From Burkholderia sp. Ax-1719 (GTDB taxonomy: Bacteria; Pseudomonadota; Gammaproteobacteria; Burkholderiales; Burkholderiaceae): a stretch of DNA of 64,000 nt. The stretch is taken from the NCBI RefSeq assembly GCF_011753055.1, contig NZ_VWWJ01000024.1, positions 1 to 64,000 of the forward strand. The letters run 5' to 3'. Under the pieces are notes generated by a model. The model saw only the letters and a program-made list of their open reading frames with translations, did not search any database and was not told the DNA's origin. Below are positions 1 through 8,213 of the stretch, in pieces (the first letter of the stretch is position 1; the number at the start of each line of letters is the position of its first letter). The translations under genes were made by a program, and so were the position numbers.

Positions 1-54
1 CCACGCCGATGATAGTGCGGATTGCCCGTGTGAAAGTAGGTAATCGTCAGGCTC
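1..54 (+). rRNA. rrf: 5S ribosomal RNA, 3' part (truncated by window edge)
   Basis: The first ~54 bases match the 3' half of a betaproteobacterial 5S rRNA: the conserved run through GCCGATGATAGTG, then GTGTGAAAGTAGG, ending ATCGTCAGGC. The 5' half lies left of the window. It is followed directly by a strong terminator hairpin, so this is the end of an rRNA operon transcribed on the plus strand. The exact mature 3' end is uncertain by a few bases. Confidence 0.93.
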
Positions 55-72
55 CTTATGCTGTACGTCCAA

Positions 73-113
73 AACCCCGGTATCTCCGCAAGAGAACCGG
101 GGTTCTGGCGTTT
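73..113 (+). terminator. rRNA operon terminator
   Basis: Perfect 9-bp stem AACCCCGGT (73-81) with ACCGGGGTT (96-104), extended inside by TCTC/GAGA. It sits about 20 nt after the 5S end. The T tract is weak (CTGGCGTTT), but position and stem strength fit the end of the rrn transcript. Confidence 0.85.
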
Positions 114-447
114 ACGCGCTTGAAAAATCAATCGCGAGTCAGCAAAACACGGTCGATTTGTCTCGCGAAAAAATCAATACAGATCCATTCGATCAGGATC
201 GCGAATGAATCGCTCGGCAATCGGTGGGAGACCGGCCTCGCGGTTCAGAGCCGCCGTGAACATTGCGCCACACCATGCGCCAGCGGTTTCACATCATCTC
301 CCGCAAACCCTCACCTTTGCGCCACTCACCTGACACGCCCGCCATATTGGCGTCAGGGGCGCGCCACTCCGGCACCATAAGATACGGTCCTTCGCGCCGG
401 GGCTCGCGCCTCTTGCTAGTCCGCGCGTAGCACGACCGAGGTGATGA
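114..447. other. Gene-free stretch between rrn terminator and dsbG-like gene
   Basis: No convincing coding sequence is seen here. It contains one minus-strand copy of the dispersed repeat (298-318), an extra half copy (CTCACCT at 324-330), and presumably the promoter of the gene at 448, for which I see no clear -35/-10 pair. Confidence 0.5.
298..318 (-). repeat. Dispersed polar repeat, copy 1
   Basis: On the minus strand: AAAGGTGAG, GG, TTTGCGGGAG. One of only three minus-oriented copies. It lies between the rRNA terminator and the next gene. Confidence 0.8.
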
Positions 448-1062
448 ATGAAGAAGTGGATTTACAGCTTGATCGCAGCCAGCGCGTTGAGCGCATGGGC
501 CAGTGTACCGGCGATGGCCGCCGACGAACCGGCCTGGTTGCCCGCAACCGCGGCGACGCGTCTACAGGGCGCAAGCGCCATCGTCGAAGGAGCGAGCGGA
601 GCGAACGTAAAGTCGACGCTTTACGTCTTCATGGATCCCAACTGCATTTTCTGTCACCTGGTATGGAAAGCGCTGCAACCGTATGAAGCCGCTGGCCTGC
701 AGGTCCACTGGATTCCGATGGGATTCCTGAAGCCTGATTCAGCAGGCAAGGCCGCCGCGCTGCTGCAGTCGAAGAATAGTGCGGCACTCCTGAAGGAACT
801 GGAAACGCACTACTCCGAGAAGGATGAATCGGGCGGCATCGCGCCGCTCGCGCAGATTCCGCCGACCGCACAGACGCAAATCGAGCGCAATATGCAACTG
901 TTCCAGGACCTTGGCTTTGAAGGCACGCCTACGATCATCTATCAGGGCTCGGGTGGTCGCTGGGCCGATCTCGATGGTTTGCCCAAACTGGGCATGCTGC
1001 CCGGCATCCTCAACCTGCCGGAGCAACGCATCACGGACCCGGAACTGCAGAAGTACCGCTAA
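448..1062 (+). CDS. DsbG-like periplasmic thiol:disulfide interchange protein
   Basis: 204 aa with a Sec signal peptide (hydrophobic residues 5-22, cleavage likely after AMA around residue 24). A thioredoxin-fold active site CIFC is at Cys66/Cys69 within FMDPNCIFC, and the cis-proline segment GTPTIIY is near residue 155, as in DsbC/DsbG proteins. These are periplasmic disulfide isomerases or sulfenic-acid reductases kept reduced by DsbD. At 204 residues it is shorter than classical DsbG (about 250), so the N-terminal dimerisation domain is reduced. The start is supported by a good ribosome site (GAGGTGATGA directly before ATG). It stands alone; the following intergenic DNA carries three repeat copies. 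Assignment as DsbG rather than DsbC is inference. Confidence 0.85.
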   Translation: MKKWIYSLIAASALSAWASVPAMAADEPAWLPATAATRLQGASAIVEGASGANVKSTLYVFMDPNCIFCHLVWKALQPYEAAGLQVHWIPMGFLKPDSAGKAAALLQSKNSAALLKELETHYSEKDESGGIAPLAQIPPTAQTQIERNMQLFQDLGFEGTPTIIYQGSGGRWADLDGLPKLGMLPGILNLPEQRITDPELQKYR

Positions 1063-1069
1063 GCCGCTG

Positions 1070-1088
1070 AGGTGAGCCGTTCCAGGAG
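1070..1088 (+). repeat. Dispersed polar repeat, copy 2
   Basis: AGGTGAG, CC, GTTCCAGGAG. Begins 8 nt after the dsbG-like stop codon. It has the CAGGAG variant of the right half. Confidence 0.75.
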
Positions 1089-1144
1089 ATACCGCAGCAG
1101 AGTGAGTGCGTCGATGTGCGGCGAGATCACCGCAATGCGCGAAT

Positions 1145-1162
1145 GGTGAGGAATTCCAGGAG
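1145..1162 (+). repeat. Dispersed polar repeat, copy 3
   Basis: GGTGAG, GA, ATTCCAGGAG, 75 nt after copy 2 and in the same orientation. A lone left half (GAGGTGAG) follows near 1180. Confidence 0.65.
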
Positions 1163-1326
1163 TCGGCGCGTCAATTCAGACGAGGTGAGCGGGCGACAAC
1201 GCGGCCCACTCACCCAGTGCGAATTCGCAAAGCAGTTTGTGAAACTAACGATGCGATCGCGCCTTAAATCCTGCACATCATGAAGCGGTGAAGGCGGCAC
1301 AGGCCGCCTCCATCACCGTCATTGCG

Positions 1327-1345
1327 CTCCCGAAAATGCTCACCT
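1327..1345 (-). repeat. Dispersed polar repeat, copy 4
   Basis: Minus strand: AGGTGAG, CA, TTTTCGGGAG. Ends 10 nt downstream of the minus-strand gene that stops at 1356. Confidence 0.8.
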
Positions 1346-1355
1346 CAAGCGCGTA

Positions 1356-2306
1356 TCAGAACTTGTAGTCGGGGTTCTTGGGATCGAATACGTCGGCGTC
1401 GAATGACTTCGGCGTGATGCTGTCGATCACGATCTTCTCGAACATCTGGCCGTCATCGCCATAGGCTTCGACAGTCCGGAAGTAGGGATGGCGCAGATCG
1501 AGCCCAAGTGTCTGCTTCTTCGCATAGAACTGCGGCTTGCCGCTCGGCGACACATAGGTGAGCGCAACCACGCGCACGCCGTTGATCGTCTTTACCTCGA
1601 CGTCGGGCTTATACGGCGCGCCCACTTCCACGTACTTCTTCGCGTCGGTCATGAACTGGCTCACGATGAACTCGGTGCCCAGATCCGTGATCTTGTGATT
1701 CGATTGCGAGCGCGCGAGCGTGCCGTCGAGCGCCGTCCACATCGGCATGACGCCCAGCAGGCCGCCTAGGTGCCCGTACATTTCGTCGGGCTTCTTCGAC
1801 GCGTCGTAAATGACTTCCTCACCCGAATGCTCGCCATCGGGCAGCCACTTCGCGTAGATACGCAGAGGATCGTGATCGAGCTTCACGAGCATGTGCGCGG
1901 GCTTCGACGGCCATTTGCCGTTCAGACGCTCCCAACGCGACAGCGTGAACTCATAGGACGGATAACCCGACGGCCCCAGCTTGATGACGGTCGGCACCAC
2001 GAGCGGGTCGAGCGTTTGAAAGAGCGCGGTGAGTTGCGCATCGTCCATCTTGACGAGCGCGCCGCTCTTTTGCGCGCGCTGCAGCCATTTCACCTGCTGG
2101 TCGACGGAAAGCTTGCTGACTTCCGCCGCGGCGTTGCCAGCCGGGCTGGCAGCGGCGGTCGGTGTCGCGCTGGCGTCGGGGCTCGCATCGTCCTGCGCAA
2201 ACGCCGTGGCGCAGCTAAGCGCGACGGCGAGGGCCGCCAGGCGTAGCGTGTACCGTGTCACGGCGCGTGCTATCTGTGTCACCGGCTGCGAATCGATCGT
2301 GTTCAT
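1356..2306 (-). CDS. DUF1571-like exported protein
   Basis: 316 aa. It has an N-terminal signal sequence (hydrophobic stretch around residues 18-32, cleavage near AFA-QDD) and a low-complexity Ala/Ser/Pro/Thr linker, then a globular domain resembling DUF1571. That family is periplasmic, lipoprotein-carrier-like and of unknown function. Start chosen at the ATG of MNTIDSQP because GGGAGA lies 6 nt upstream; the reading frame itself stays open much further, overlapping fadD antisense-free. It is the last gene of the minus-strand lipid-metabolism block and is separated from fadD by about 80 nt, so cotranscription is plausible. The family name is from memory and moderately sure. Confidence 0.7.
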   Translation of the reverse strand: MNTIDSQPVTQIARAVTRYTLRLAALAVALSCATAFAQDDASPDASATPTAAASPAGNAAAEVSKLSVDQQVKWLQRAQKSGALVKMDDAQLTALFQTLDPLVVPTVIKLGPSGYPSYEFTLSRWERLNGKWPSKPAHMLVKLDHDPLRIYAKWLPDGEHSGEEVIYDASKKPDEMYGHLGGLLGVMPMWTALDGTLARSQSNHKITDLGTEFIVSQFMTDAKKYVEVGAPYKPDVEVKTINGVRVVALTYVSPSGKPQFYAKKQTLGLDLRHPYFRTVEAYGDDGQMFEKIVIDSITPKSFDADVFDPKNPDYKF

Positions 2307-2383
2307 GATTTGTCTCCCTGTATCAGTGCTTGTTTGAGTGAAGCGAAAAAGCAGAACGGCAAAGACAGAACAGACAGCGGCGC

Positions 2384-4147
2384 TCAGCTCACGCGCTGTT
2401 TCGCAATCTCCTCGTCGCGCAACGCGCGCCGCAGGATCTTGCCGACGTTGGTTTGCGGCAGCGCATCGCGGAACTCCACCAGGCGCGGCACCTTGTAGCC
2501 GGTGAGTTGCAGCCGGCAATGCGCGATCACCGCATCGGCCGTGAGCGAGGGATCGCGCGCCACCACGAACACCTTCACACGCTCGCCCTGCACGGGATCG
2601 GGCACGCCGATGGCGGCCACCTCGCGCACCTCGGGATGCATCGCGACGACCTCTTCGATCTCGTTCGGATACACGTTGAAACCCGACACGATGATCATGT
2701 CCTTCTTGCGATCGATGAGGCGGATAAAGCCTTGCGCGTCCATCACGCCGATGTCGCCCGTTGCGAGCCAGCCATCGGCGTCGAGCACCTGGGCGGTATC
2801 GTCGGGACGGTTCCAGTAACCGAGCATGACTTGCGGACCCTTCACGCAGAGTTCGCCCGGCTCGCCCACATTGGCCCATGTGCCGTCCTCGCGACGAAAA
2901 CGCACCTGAGTGGACGGCACTGGCAGGCCGATCGTCCCCGCGAAGTCGCGCATATTGCCCAGCTCGACGGGATTGGTCGCGACGATGGGCGAGCATTCCG
3001 TAAGGCCGTACCCTTCGACGATGGGCTGGCCCGTCACGGCCTTGAAGCGATCGGCCACGGCCTTCTGCGTGGCCATGCCGCCTGCCATCGCGAGCTTGAG
3101 CGAGGAAAAATCGCGCTTGCAGAATTCGGCGTCGTCGAGCAGGGCGTTGTAGAGCGTGTTGATTGCCGTGATGCCGGTGAAGGTTTCGCGGCGCAGGATC
3201 ATCATCATGCGCTTCGTGTCGCGCGGATTCGCGATCAGGATATTGCGGCCGCCCAGCCCGAGAAAGATGAGCGCGTTTACCGTGAGCGAATAGATGTGAT
3301 ACAGCGGCAGCGGCGTGAGTACGGTTTCGACTTCGCCGGTGAGCTGCGAGGCCGACCAGGCTTTCGCCTGCAACACATTGGCGATGATGTTGCGATGCGT
3401 GAGCATCGCGCCCTTCGCGACACCCGTGGTGCCTCCGGTGTACTGAAGAAAGGCGAGATCGCCGCTGGTGCGCAGTGCGGGCGCGAGCGTGCGGCGCGCA
3501 CCGGCTCGCAGCGCATCGCGCAGACGCACCGCTTGAGGCAGGGTGTACTTCGGCACCATCTTCTTTACGTGGCGCAACACGAAGTTGAGCAGCTTGCCCT
3601 TGAGGTTCAGACCATCCGCGAGCAGATCGCCCAGACCTGTCACCGCGATATGCTCGACGCGCGTGCCCGGCAGCGCCTCTTCGAGCGTCTTTGCGAAGTT
3701 CTCGAACACGACGATTGCGCGTGCGCCGCTGTCCTTCAACTGATGCGCCAGTTCGCGCGGCGTATAGAGCGGATTGACGTTGACGACCACCGCGCCCGCC
3801 TTGAGTGCGCCGAACAGCGCAACCGGATACTGGAAGGTATTGGGCAACATGATCGCCACGCGCTCGCCCGGCGCGATGCCCACGCCTTGCAGCCACGCCG
3901 CGAAAGCTTCAGCTTTGCGCGCGAGTTCACCATAGGTCAGCGACGATCCCACGCTCACATAGGCGACGCGATCGCGAAACTGCGCGACGCATTCGTCGAA
4001 ATAGTGCGTAATCGTTTCGTACTCTGAAACGTCGATCTCGGCGGGAACGCCAGCGGGATACGATGCGTACCAGATGCCATCGGTATCGGGCGCGGTGTGC
4101 CGCGCGCCATCCGCTGGCGCCGTCTGCGCTTGCAGTTGGGCTGCCAT
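2384..4147 (-). CDS. fadD: Long-chain fatty-acid--CoA ligase (FadD type)
   Basis: 587 aa, ANL-superfamily acyl-CoA synthetase. It activates a fatty or other carboxylic acid to its CoA thioester through an acyl-adenylate. The ATP/AMP-binding P-loop YTGGTTGVAKG is at 236-246, and the later motif EGYGLTECSP and the hinge/substrate region GWLATGDIG are present. Length matches the family. Start at MAAQLQAQ is supported by GGAGAC 5 nt upstream rather than the longer open frame. In this block it probably activates the acid released by the monooxygenase and the hydrolases upstream, parallel to FadD13 in the mycobacterial mymA operon. The true chain length is unknown. Confidence 0.9.
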   Translation of the reverse strand: MAAQLQAQTAPADGARHTAPDTDGIWYASYPAGVPAEIDVSEYETITHYFDECVAQFRDRVAYVSVGSSLTYGELARKAEAFAAWLQGVGIAPGERVAIMLPNTFQYPVALFGALKAGAVVVNVNPLYTPRELAHQLKDSGARAIVVFENFAKTLEEALPGTRVEHIAVTGLGDLLADGLNLKGKLLNFVLRHVKKMVPKYTLPQAVRLRDALRAGARRTLAPALRTSGDLAFLQYTGGTTGVAKGAMLTHRNIIANVLQAKAWSASQLTGEVETVLTPLPLYHIYSLTVNALIFLGLGGRNILIANPRDTKRMMMILRRETFTGITAINTLYNALLDDAEFCKRDFSSLKLAMAGGMATQKAVADRFKAVTGQPIVEGYGLTECSPIVATNPVELGNMRDFAGTIGLPVPSTQVRFRREDGTWANVGEPGELCVKGPQVMLGYWNRPDDTAQVLDADGWLATGDIGVMDAQGFIRLIDRKKDMIIVSGFNVYPNEIEEVVAMHPEVREVAAIGVPDPVQGERVKVFVVARDPSLTADAVIAHCRLQLTGYKVPRLVEFRDALPQTNVGKILRRALRDEEIAKQRVS

Positions 4148-4285
4148 GGTCGTCTCCAATATGTTTTTGTCGTGAATCGCGTAGCGGCGCGCGCGTAAGC
4201 ACGGCACCGCAGCCATTTACGATAGCAAGCTCACCTCCCGCTTCGCACGCTTTACGACCGAGCAGTCGCTCTAGCGCTCACGCGC

Positions 4286-5353
4286 CTACATAACGGCGCG
4301 CTGTTGCAGCACCGCCGCAGAGGGCGATGTCTGAGTGCCCGCGTGCTGATCCACCGAAATGGCGCGCTCGGCCTGCGCCTGCGTCGTACCGGCAATCGCG
4401 CTGCGAAGCCATTCGACAGTCGCCGAAGGCGCCGTGACGGGCAGCATATGGCCGCCATCGATCACCTTGAGCGAGACCTGCTTCGAGCGTCGGCGCAACG
4501 CATCGCCGTGGCGCGTCCAGTTCAGGACGATATCGCCGCGTCCGAACAACACGTCCACCGGTACCGAGAGTTCTGCGTAGCGTTGCTCCATCTGCGCGAG
4601 ATCGTCGGCATCTTCGATAGCGACGAGATCGAGCGATGCATTGATGAAACCCGTCGGCCGCAGGCTCAGCAGCGCGCCGCCGCGCGTGCGGAAATCCGTC
4701 GGCGTGGCTTCGGGAGCGAAGACCGCCTTGAGCGTGGGCGTACTGGTGGCAAGGCCAAACGGCGTCGCCAGCGTGCGTGCGATGAAGCGGCGCACCGCGC
4801 CCGAGCGCACGACGAGCGCGCGAAACGCCTTCGGCACTTCGGTTTGCACATGCGTGAGCGGCGCAATCAAGGCGATGCGCGTGACCGATTCGGGATGATC
4901 GAGCGCGACCGCGAGCGCAATTGCACCGCCCAGCGAATGCCCGACCAGCACCGGCGCGTGCAGGTCAAGCTTCTTCATGAAGCGCGCGATGATGTCGCCC
5001 TGCGCGCGGATGCTCGCGCTCGCTCGCGCGCTGCGGGTGGAGTAGCCGGAGCCGGGCCGATCGACGAGGATCACGCGATGATCGTGCGCTAGCGTTTCCA
5101 GCGGCAGGTAAGCGAAGTTGCGCATTTGCCCGCACAGACCGTGGACGAACACGATGGCCGGCTTGTCGCGGCTGCCGAATTCGACGTAATGCAGACGCTC
5201 GCCATCGACATCGATCAGACGGCCATCCATCGGCACGTCCTGTTCGATGCGGCGCGTCGCGCGTCGCGTGAACAGCATAAGCAGCGCGAGCGTGGCCATG
5301 ATGGCGACGATCACGATAACGCCCGTCAACAAGGGTAGTGCGATGGTGTTCAC
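4286..5353 (-). CDS. Alpha/beta hydrolase with N-terminal membrane anchor
   Basis: 355 aa. One transmembrane helix at about residues 4-27, then an alpha/beta hydrolase fold: oxyanion-loop HG (FVHGLCGQ), nucleophile elbow GHSLGGA (Ser nucleophile) and a C-terminal His in DGGHMLP. It is likely an inner-membrane-tethered esterase or lipase. I chose the GTG start at 5353 (NTIALPLL) because GGAG sits 6 nt upstream; GTG at 5365 is an alternative. The upstream gene stops at 5377, so the two are tightly spaced. In context it could hydrolyse the ester made by the Baeyer-Villiger-type enzyme of the same block (inference). Confidence 0.85.
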   Translation of the reverse strand: MNTIALPLLTGVIVIVAIMATLALLMLFTRRATRRIEQDVPMDGRLIDVDGERLHYVEFGSRDKPAIVFVHGLCGQMRNFAYLPLETLAHDHRVILVDRPGSGYSTRSARASASIRAQGDIIARFMKKLDLHAPVLVGHSLGGAIALAVALDHPESVTRIALIAPLTHVQTEVPKAFRALVVRSGAVRRFIARTLATPFGLATSTPTLKAVFAPEATPTDFRTRGGALLSLRPTGFINASLDLVAIEDADDLAQMEQRYAELSVPVDVLFGRGDIVLNWTRHGDALRRRSKQVSLKVIDGGHMLPVTAPSATVEWLRSAIAGTTQAQAERAISVDQHAGTQTSPSAAVLQQRAVM

Positions 5354-5376
5354 GCGATTCTCCACGGGCAAGATTG

Positions 5377-6318
5377 TTATAGGTCGAGAGCGACGGATTG
5401 CGCTTCTTCGCGCTTTACCCACGCGATGAAACGCTGCACGCGCGCGGCGATTTGCGGCGCGTCGCGCACCACGGTCCAATGCGGCGCGTCGATGATCTCA
5501 CGTCGATGACGACCGAGCCACTGCGCCACGTTCGCGGTGAGTGCGGGCGTCACATAGCGGTCGAAGCGCGGCACGATCACCTGCACGGGCACGTCGGTGC
5601 GACGCTCGCGCGGCTGACGCGCGCGAGCGATGAAATTCGCGCGATAGAGCTGCAAACCGTTGATGCAATTGCGCAACTGATCCGGATCGCGCTGCGCGCG
5701 AACGCCTTCGGTGCGACGCAGCCACCACGGCCACAGCGCCGCGCCGCCCAGACGCCAGACCAGTTGCGGCACGAGCGGCAGATGAAAGAACGCGATGTAC
5801 CAGGAGCGCAGCGACTGCGCGAGACTCATGCGCACGCGGAATACATGATCGAGGCAAGGCCCGGAGATCGACGTGTAGGACGCGATGCGCGCGGCGTTGG
5901 CGGGATCGGTGACCGCCTCCCAGCACTGGATCGAGCCCCAGTCGTGCGCGACCAGATGGAAAGGCCGTGCGCCGCACGTGGCGTCGGCGACCGCGATCAG
6001 ATCGCGTGCAAGTTGCGCGAGCTTGTAACCGGCTCGCGACCGCGGGGCTGCCGACGCGCCCGCACCGCGCACGTCATAGGCGATCACGCGAAAGCGCGTC
6101 TCCAGTTCGCGGCGCATGCCCTCCCAGACGCGCGCCGAATCCGGATAGCCGTGCACGAGTATGAGCGGTGGCGCATCGCGCGGCCCGCTCACATACACGG
6201 CGAGCCGCACGCCATCCGACGACACATCGAGCCGCTCGATCTCACGGGATAGCGCTGCAACGGCAGGCGCTTCATATTCACGCCCACCGCCACGCGGCAC
6301 ATCGCGCAAGGTACGCAT
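5377..6318 (-). CDS. Alpha/beta hydrolase (epoxide hydrolase/haloalkane dehalogenase-like)
   Basis: 313 aa, soluble alpha/beta hydrolase. The HGYPDS oxyanion loop is at the N-terminus, the nucleophile elbow is AHDWGS, where Asp replaces Ser, and a catalytic His is in APHW near the C-terminus. An Asp nucleophile is typical of epoxide hydrolases and dehalogenases rather than esterases, so it differs mechanistically from the neighbouring hydrolase. It begins 6 nt after the stop of the PF10118 gene. The distal SDR, if fused elsewhere in related proteins, is separate here. Substrate unknown. Confidence 0.85.
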   Translation of the reverse strand: MRTLRDVPRGGGREYEAPAVAALSREIERLDVSSDGVRLAVYVSGPRDAPPLILVHGYPDSARVWEGMRRELETRFRVIAYDVRGAGASAAPRSRAGYKLAQLARDLIAVADATCGARPFHLVAHDWGSIQCWEAVTDPANAARIASYTSISGPCLDHVFRVRMSLAQSLRSWYIAFFHLPLVPQLVWRLGGAALWPWWLRRTEGVRAQRDPDQLRNCINGLQLYRANFIARARQPRERRTDVPVQVIVPRFDRYVTPALTANVAQWLGRHRREIIDAPHWTVVRDAPQIAARVQRFIAWVKREEAQSVALDL

Positions 6319-6324
6319 GACCGT

Positions 6325-7227
6325 TCAGGCCGCACGCGGCGTGCTTGCCGCATGCAGGGGCACACGGCGCGGCGCGGCCTGCGCGGCATATTGCGCGTTG
6401 GTCTCGTCGATCTGCTCGATCAGGCCGTTGATCCGTTCGAGATGCTTACGATTGTTGTGATCCCACGGATGGAAGCCCGGCTTGAAAAAGCGCAGCCATT
6501 CCATGGCGATGCCTGGAAACACGCCGTGGCGCGGGCCATACAGGAATTTAAAGAGCCGCCAGTAGCCGCTGAACTTGCCGATGCGGCGCTTGTGCCGGCG
6601 CATCAGCGCCAGGTGATAGTCGAACACGATCAGCCAGAACAGCACGGACGTGGCGAGCATCGTGCCCGTGCGCATCAGATAGCGTTTCGGCCCTGGCTTG
6701 ATGACGAGATTCCAGACATCGTAGGAAACCGCTTTGTGCTCGGTTTCCTCCAGCGCGTGCCACAGCCACATCTGCTTGTAACCTTCCACCGACCCTTCGA
6801 TGCGCGTGCCCGTATCGGCCAGCAGCAGATCGGCGAGCATGGCGGTGTAGTGTTCGAGCGCCACTGTCTGCGCCAGTTGCAGCGAAGGCGGCAGGATCTT
6901 GCGCGCGAAGTTGAGAATGGCCCACAGACGCTTGTCGAGCTTGTGCGCGGGCAGTCCGGCCGCCTGCAGCAGGTCGTTGTATTCGACGTGTTCGCGCGTG
7001 TGCATCGCTTCCTGACCGATAAAGCCCATGACCTGCTTCTTCAATTCCGGATCTTCGATACGGTCGCGGTAATGGCGCACCGAATCCATAAAGAAGCGCT
7101 CGCCCGCCGGAAAGAGCAGCGAAAGCGCGTTGAAGAAGTGCGTCACCGGCACGCCTTCAACGTGCCAGTCGCAAGCCCGTTCGGGCGGTAACGCGAAACG
7201 GACGTCGCGTCGTACCGGCATGATCAT
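6325..7227 (-). CDS. Predicted metal-dependent hydrolase (PF10118 family)
   Basis: 300 aa. It matches the PF10118 'predicted metal-dependent hydrolase' family, with the conserved metal-ligand-like segments QEAMHTREH and ALEETEHKAVSYD that resemble di-iron helical bundles. One or two hydrophobic helices lie around residues 185-205. The biochemical role is not established; in many bacteria it is adjacent to SDR and Baeyer-Villiger monooxygenase genes, as here. Its start overlaps the stop of the SDR gene by 4 nt (ATGA), indicating translational coupling. Confidence 0.8.
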   Translation of the reverse strand: MIMPVRRDVRFALPPERACDWHVEGVPVTHFFNALSLLFPAGERFFMDSVRHYRDRIEDPELKKQVMGFIGQEAMHTREHVEYNDLLQAAGLPAHKLDKRLWAILNFARKILPPSLQLAQTVALEHYTAMLADLLLADTGTRIEGSVEGYKQMWLWHALEETEHKAVSYDVWNLVIKPGPKRYLMRTGTMLATSVLFWLIVFDYHLALMRRHKRRIGKFSGYWRLFKFLYGPRHGVFPGIAMEWLRFFKPGFHPWDHNNRKHLERINGLIEQIDETNAQYAAQAAPRRVPLHAASTPRAA

Positions 7228-8168
7228 GCTGTTTCTCCCTGATTTTTACCTGCGTTGTTGTTCATGGTGTGGCCCGTGCCGTTGAGCATGGCCTCGCGTT
7301 CGGCGCGTCGGGCGCGCTTGCGCGCTTTGGCGGCCTCGCGGCGCGCGCTCATCACGACGAGCGCCTGGTAGGCGGCGGGCAGCGAGCGTGCGAGCCAGTC
7401 GGCGGCGCGCGCATCGCGTCCGATCAGCACGCGCCGCGCGTTGCGGCGCACGCCGTTGAGAATGGTGCGGGCAGCATCGTCGGCGGTGGTGATGAAGAAC
7501 TTCTCGAATTCATCCTTGCCCTGCTGTTCGCTCGCCACCATGAAGCCGACCATGTTCGATGCCACACGGCTCGACTGGGCGATGTTGGTGCGGATGCCGC
7601 CCGGATGCACGCAGGTCGCCGAAACCCCGCAGCGCATCATGTCGAGTTCCTGACGCAGCGATTCGGTGAAACCGCGCACCGCGAATTTGGTGGCGTTGTA
7701 GCCGCTCATGCCGGGCTGCGCGAACAGGCCGAACACGCTCGACGTATTGACGATATGACCGTCGCCCGAGGCTTTCAGATGCGGCAGAAAAGCCTTGGTG
7801 CCGTGCACGACGCCCCAGAAGTTGATGTTCACGATCCATTCGAGATCGCTGTACGACATGCCGTCGATAGTGCTGGACAACGCTACGCCCGCATTGTTGA
7901 AGATGAGATTCACGCGCCCGTGCGCGGCGGCGGTCTCATCGGCCCAGGCGAACATTCCTTCGCGATCGCCTACGTCGAGCTCGCGCGTCGTTACGCGGAC
8001 ATTGGGCGCGAGCGCACGCACGATGCGCTCGGTTTCGGCCAGTCCGATGGCGTTCTTGTCGGCCAGCGCGAGATGACAACCCGCGCCGGCGAGCTGCACG
8101 GCAAGCGAGCGGCCCATGCCGGAACCCGCACCCGTGATGGCGGCAACTTTATTGTCGAAGTGCTTCAT
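7224..8168 (-). CDS. SDR family NAD(P)-dependent oxidoreductase
   Basis: 314 aa classical short-chain dehydrogenase. Cofactor motif TGAGSGMG at 12-19, NNAGV, the active-site Ser in NTSSVFG and the YNATK Tyr/Lys pair are all present. A basic C-terminal tail (RREAAKARKRARRAER) extends beyond the usual ~250 residues. It would oxidise a secondary alcohol to the ketone that a Baeyer-Villiger enzyme accepts, or the reverse; compare SadH (Rv3085) of the mymA operon. Overlaps the next gene by 4 nt. Substrate unknown. Confidence 0.9.
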   Translation of the reverse strand: MKHFDNKVAAITGAGSGMGRSLAVQLAGAGCHLALADKNAIGLAETERIVRALAPNVRVTTRELDVGDREGMFAWADETAAAHGRVNLIFNNAGVALSSTIDGMSYSDLEWIVNINFWGVVHGTKAFLPHLKASGDGHIVNTSSVFGLFAQPGMSGYNATKFAVRGFTESLRQELDMMRCGVSATCVHPGGIRTNIAQSSRVASNMVGFMVASEQQGKDEFEKFFITTADDAARTILNGVRRNARRVLIGRDARAADWLARSLPAAYQALVVMSARREAAKARKRARRAEREAMLNGTGHTMNNNAGKNQGETA

Positions 8169-8213
8169 CTGTTTTTCTCTCCCTTGATCGATCGATGGGC
8201 GCTGAACGTGGCG

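Noticed and set aside
9..380. Open frame of 123 codons across the left edge
   Set aside because: Its first half is 5S rRNA and a terminator hairpin; the rest lacks coding character.
4217..4285. Further repeat copy between fadD and the hydrolase
   Set aside because: Only CTCACCT is shared; the TTTnCGGGAG half is missing at the right spacing.
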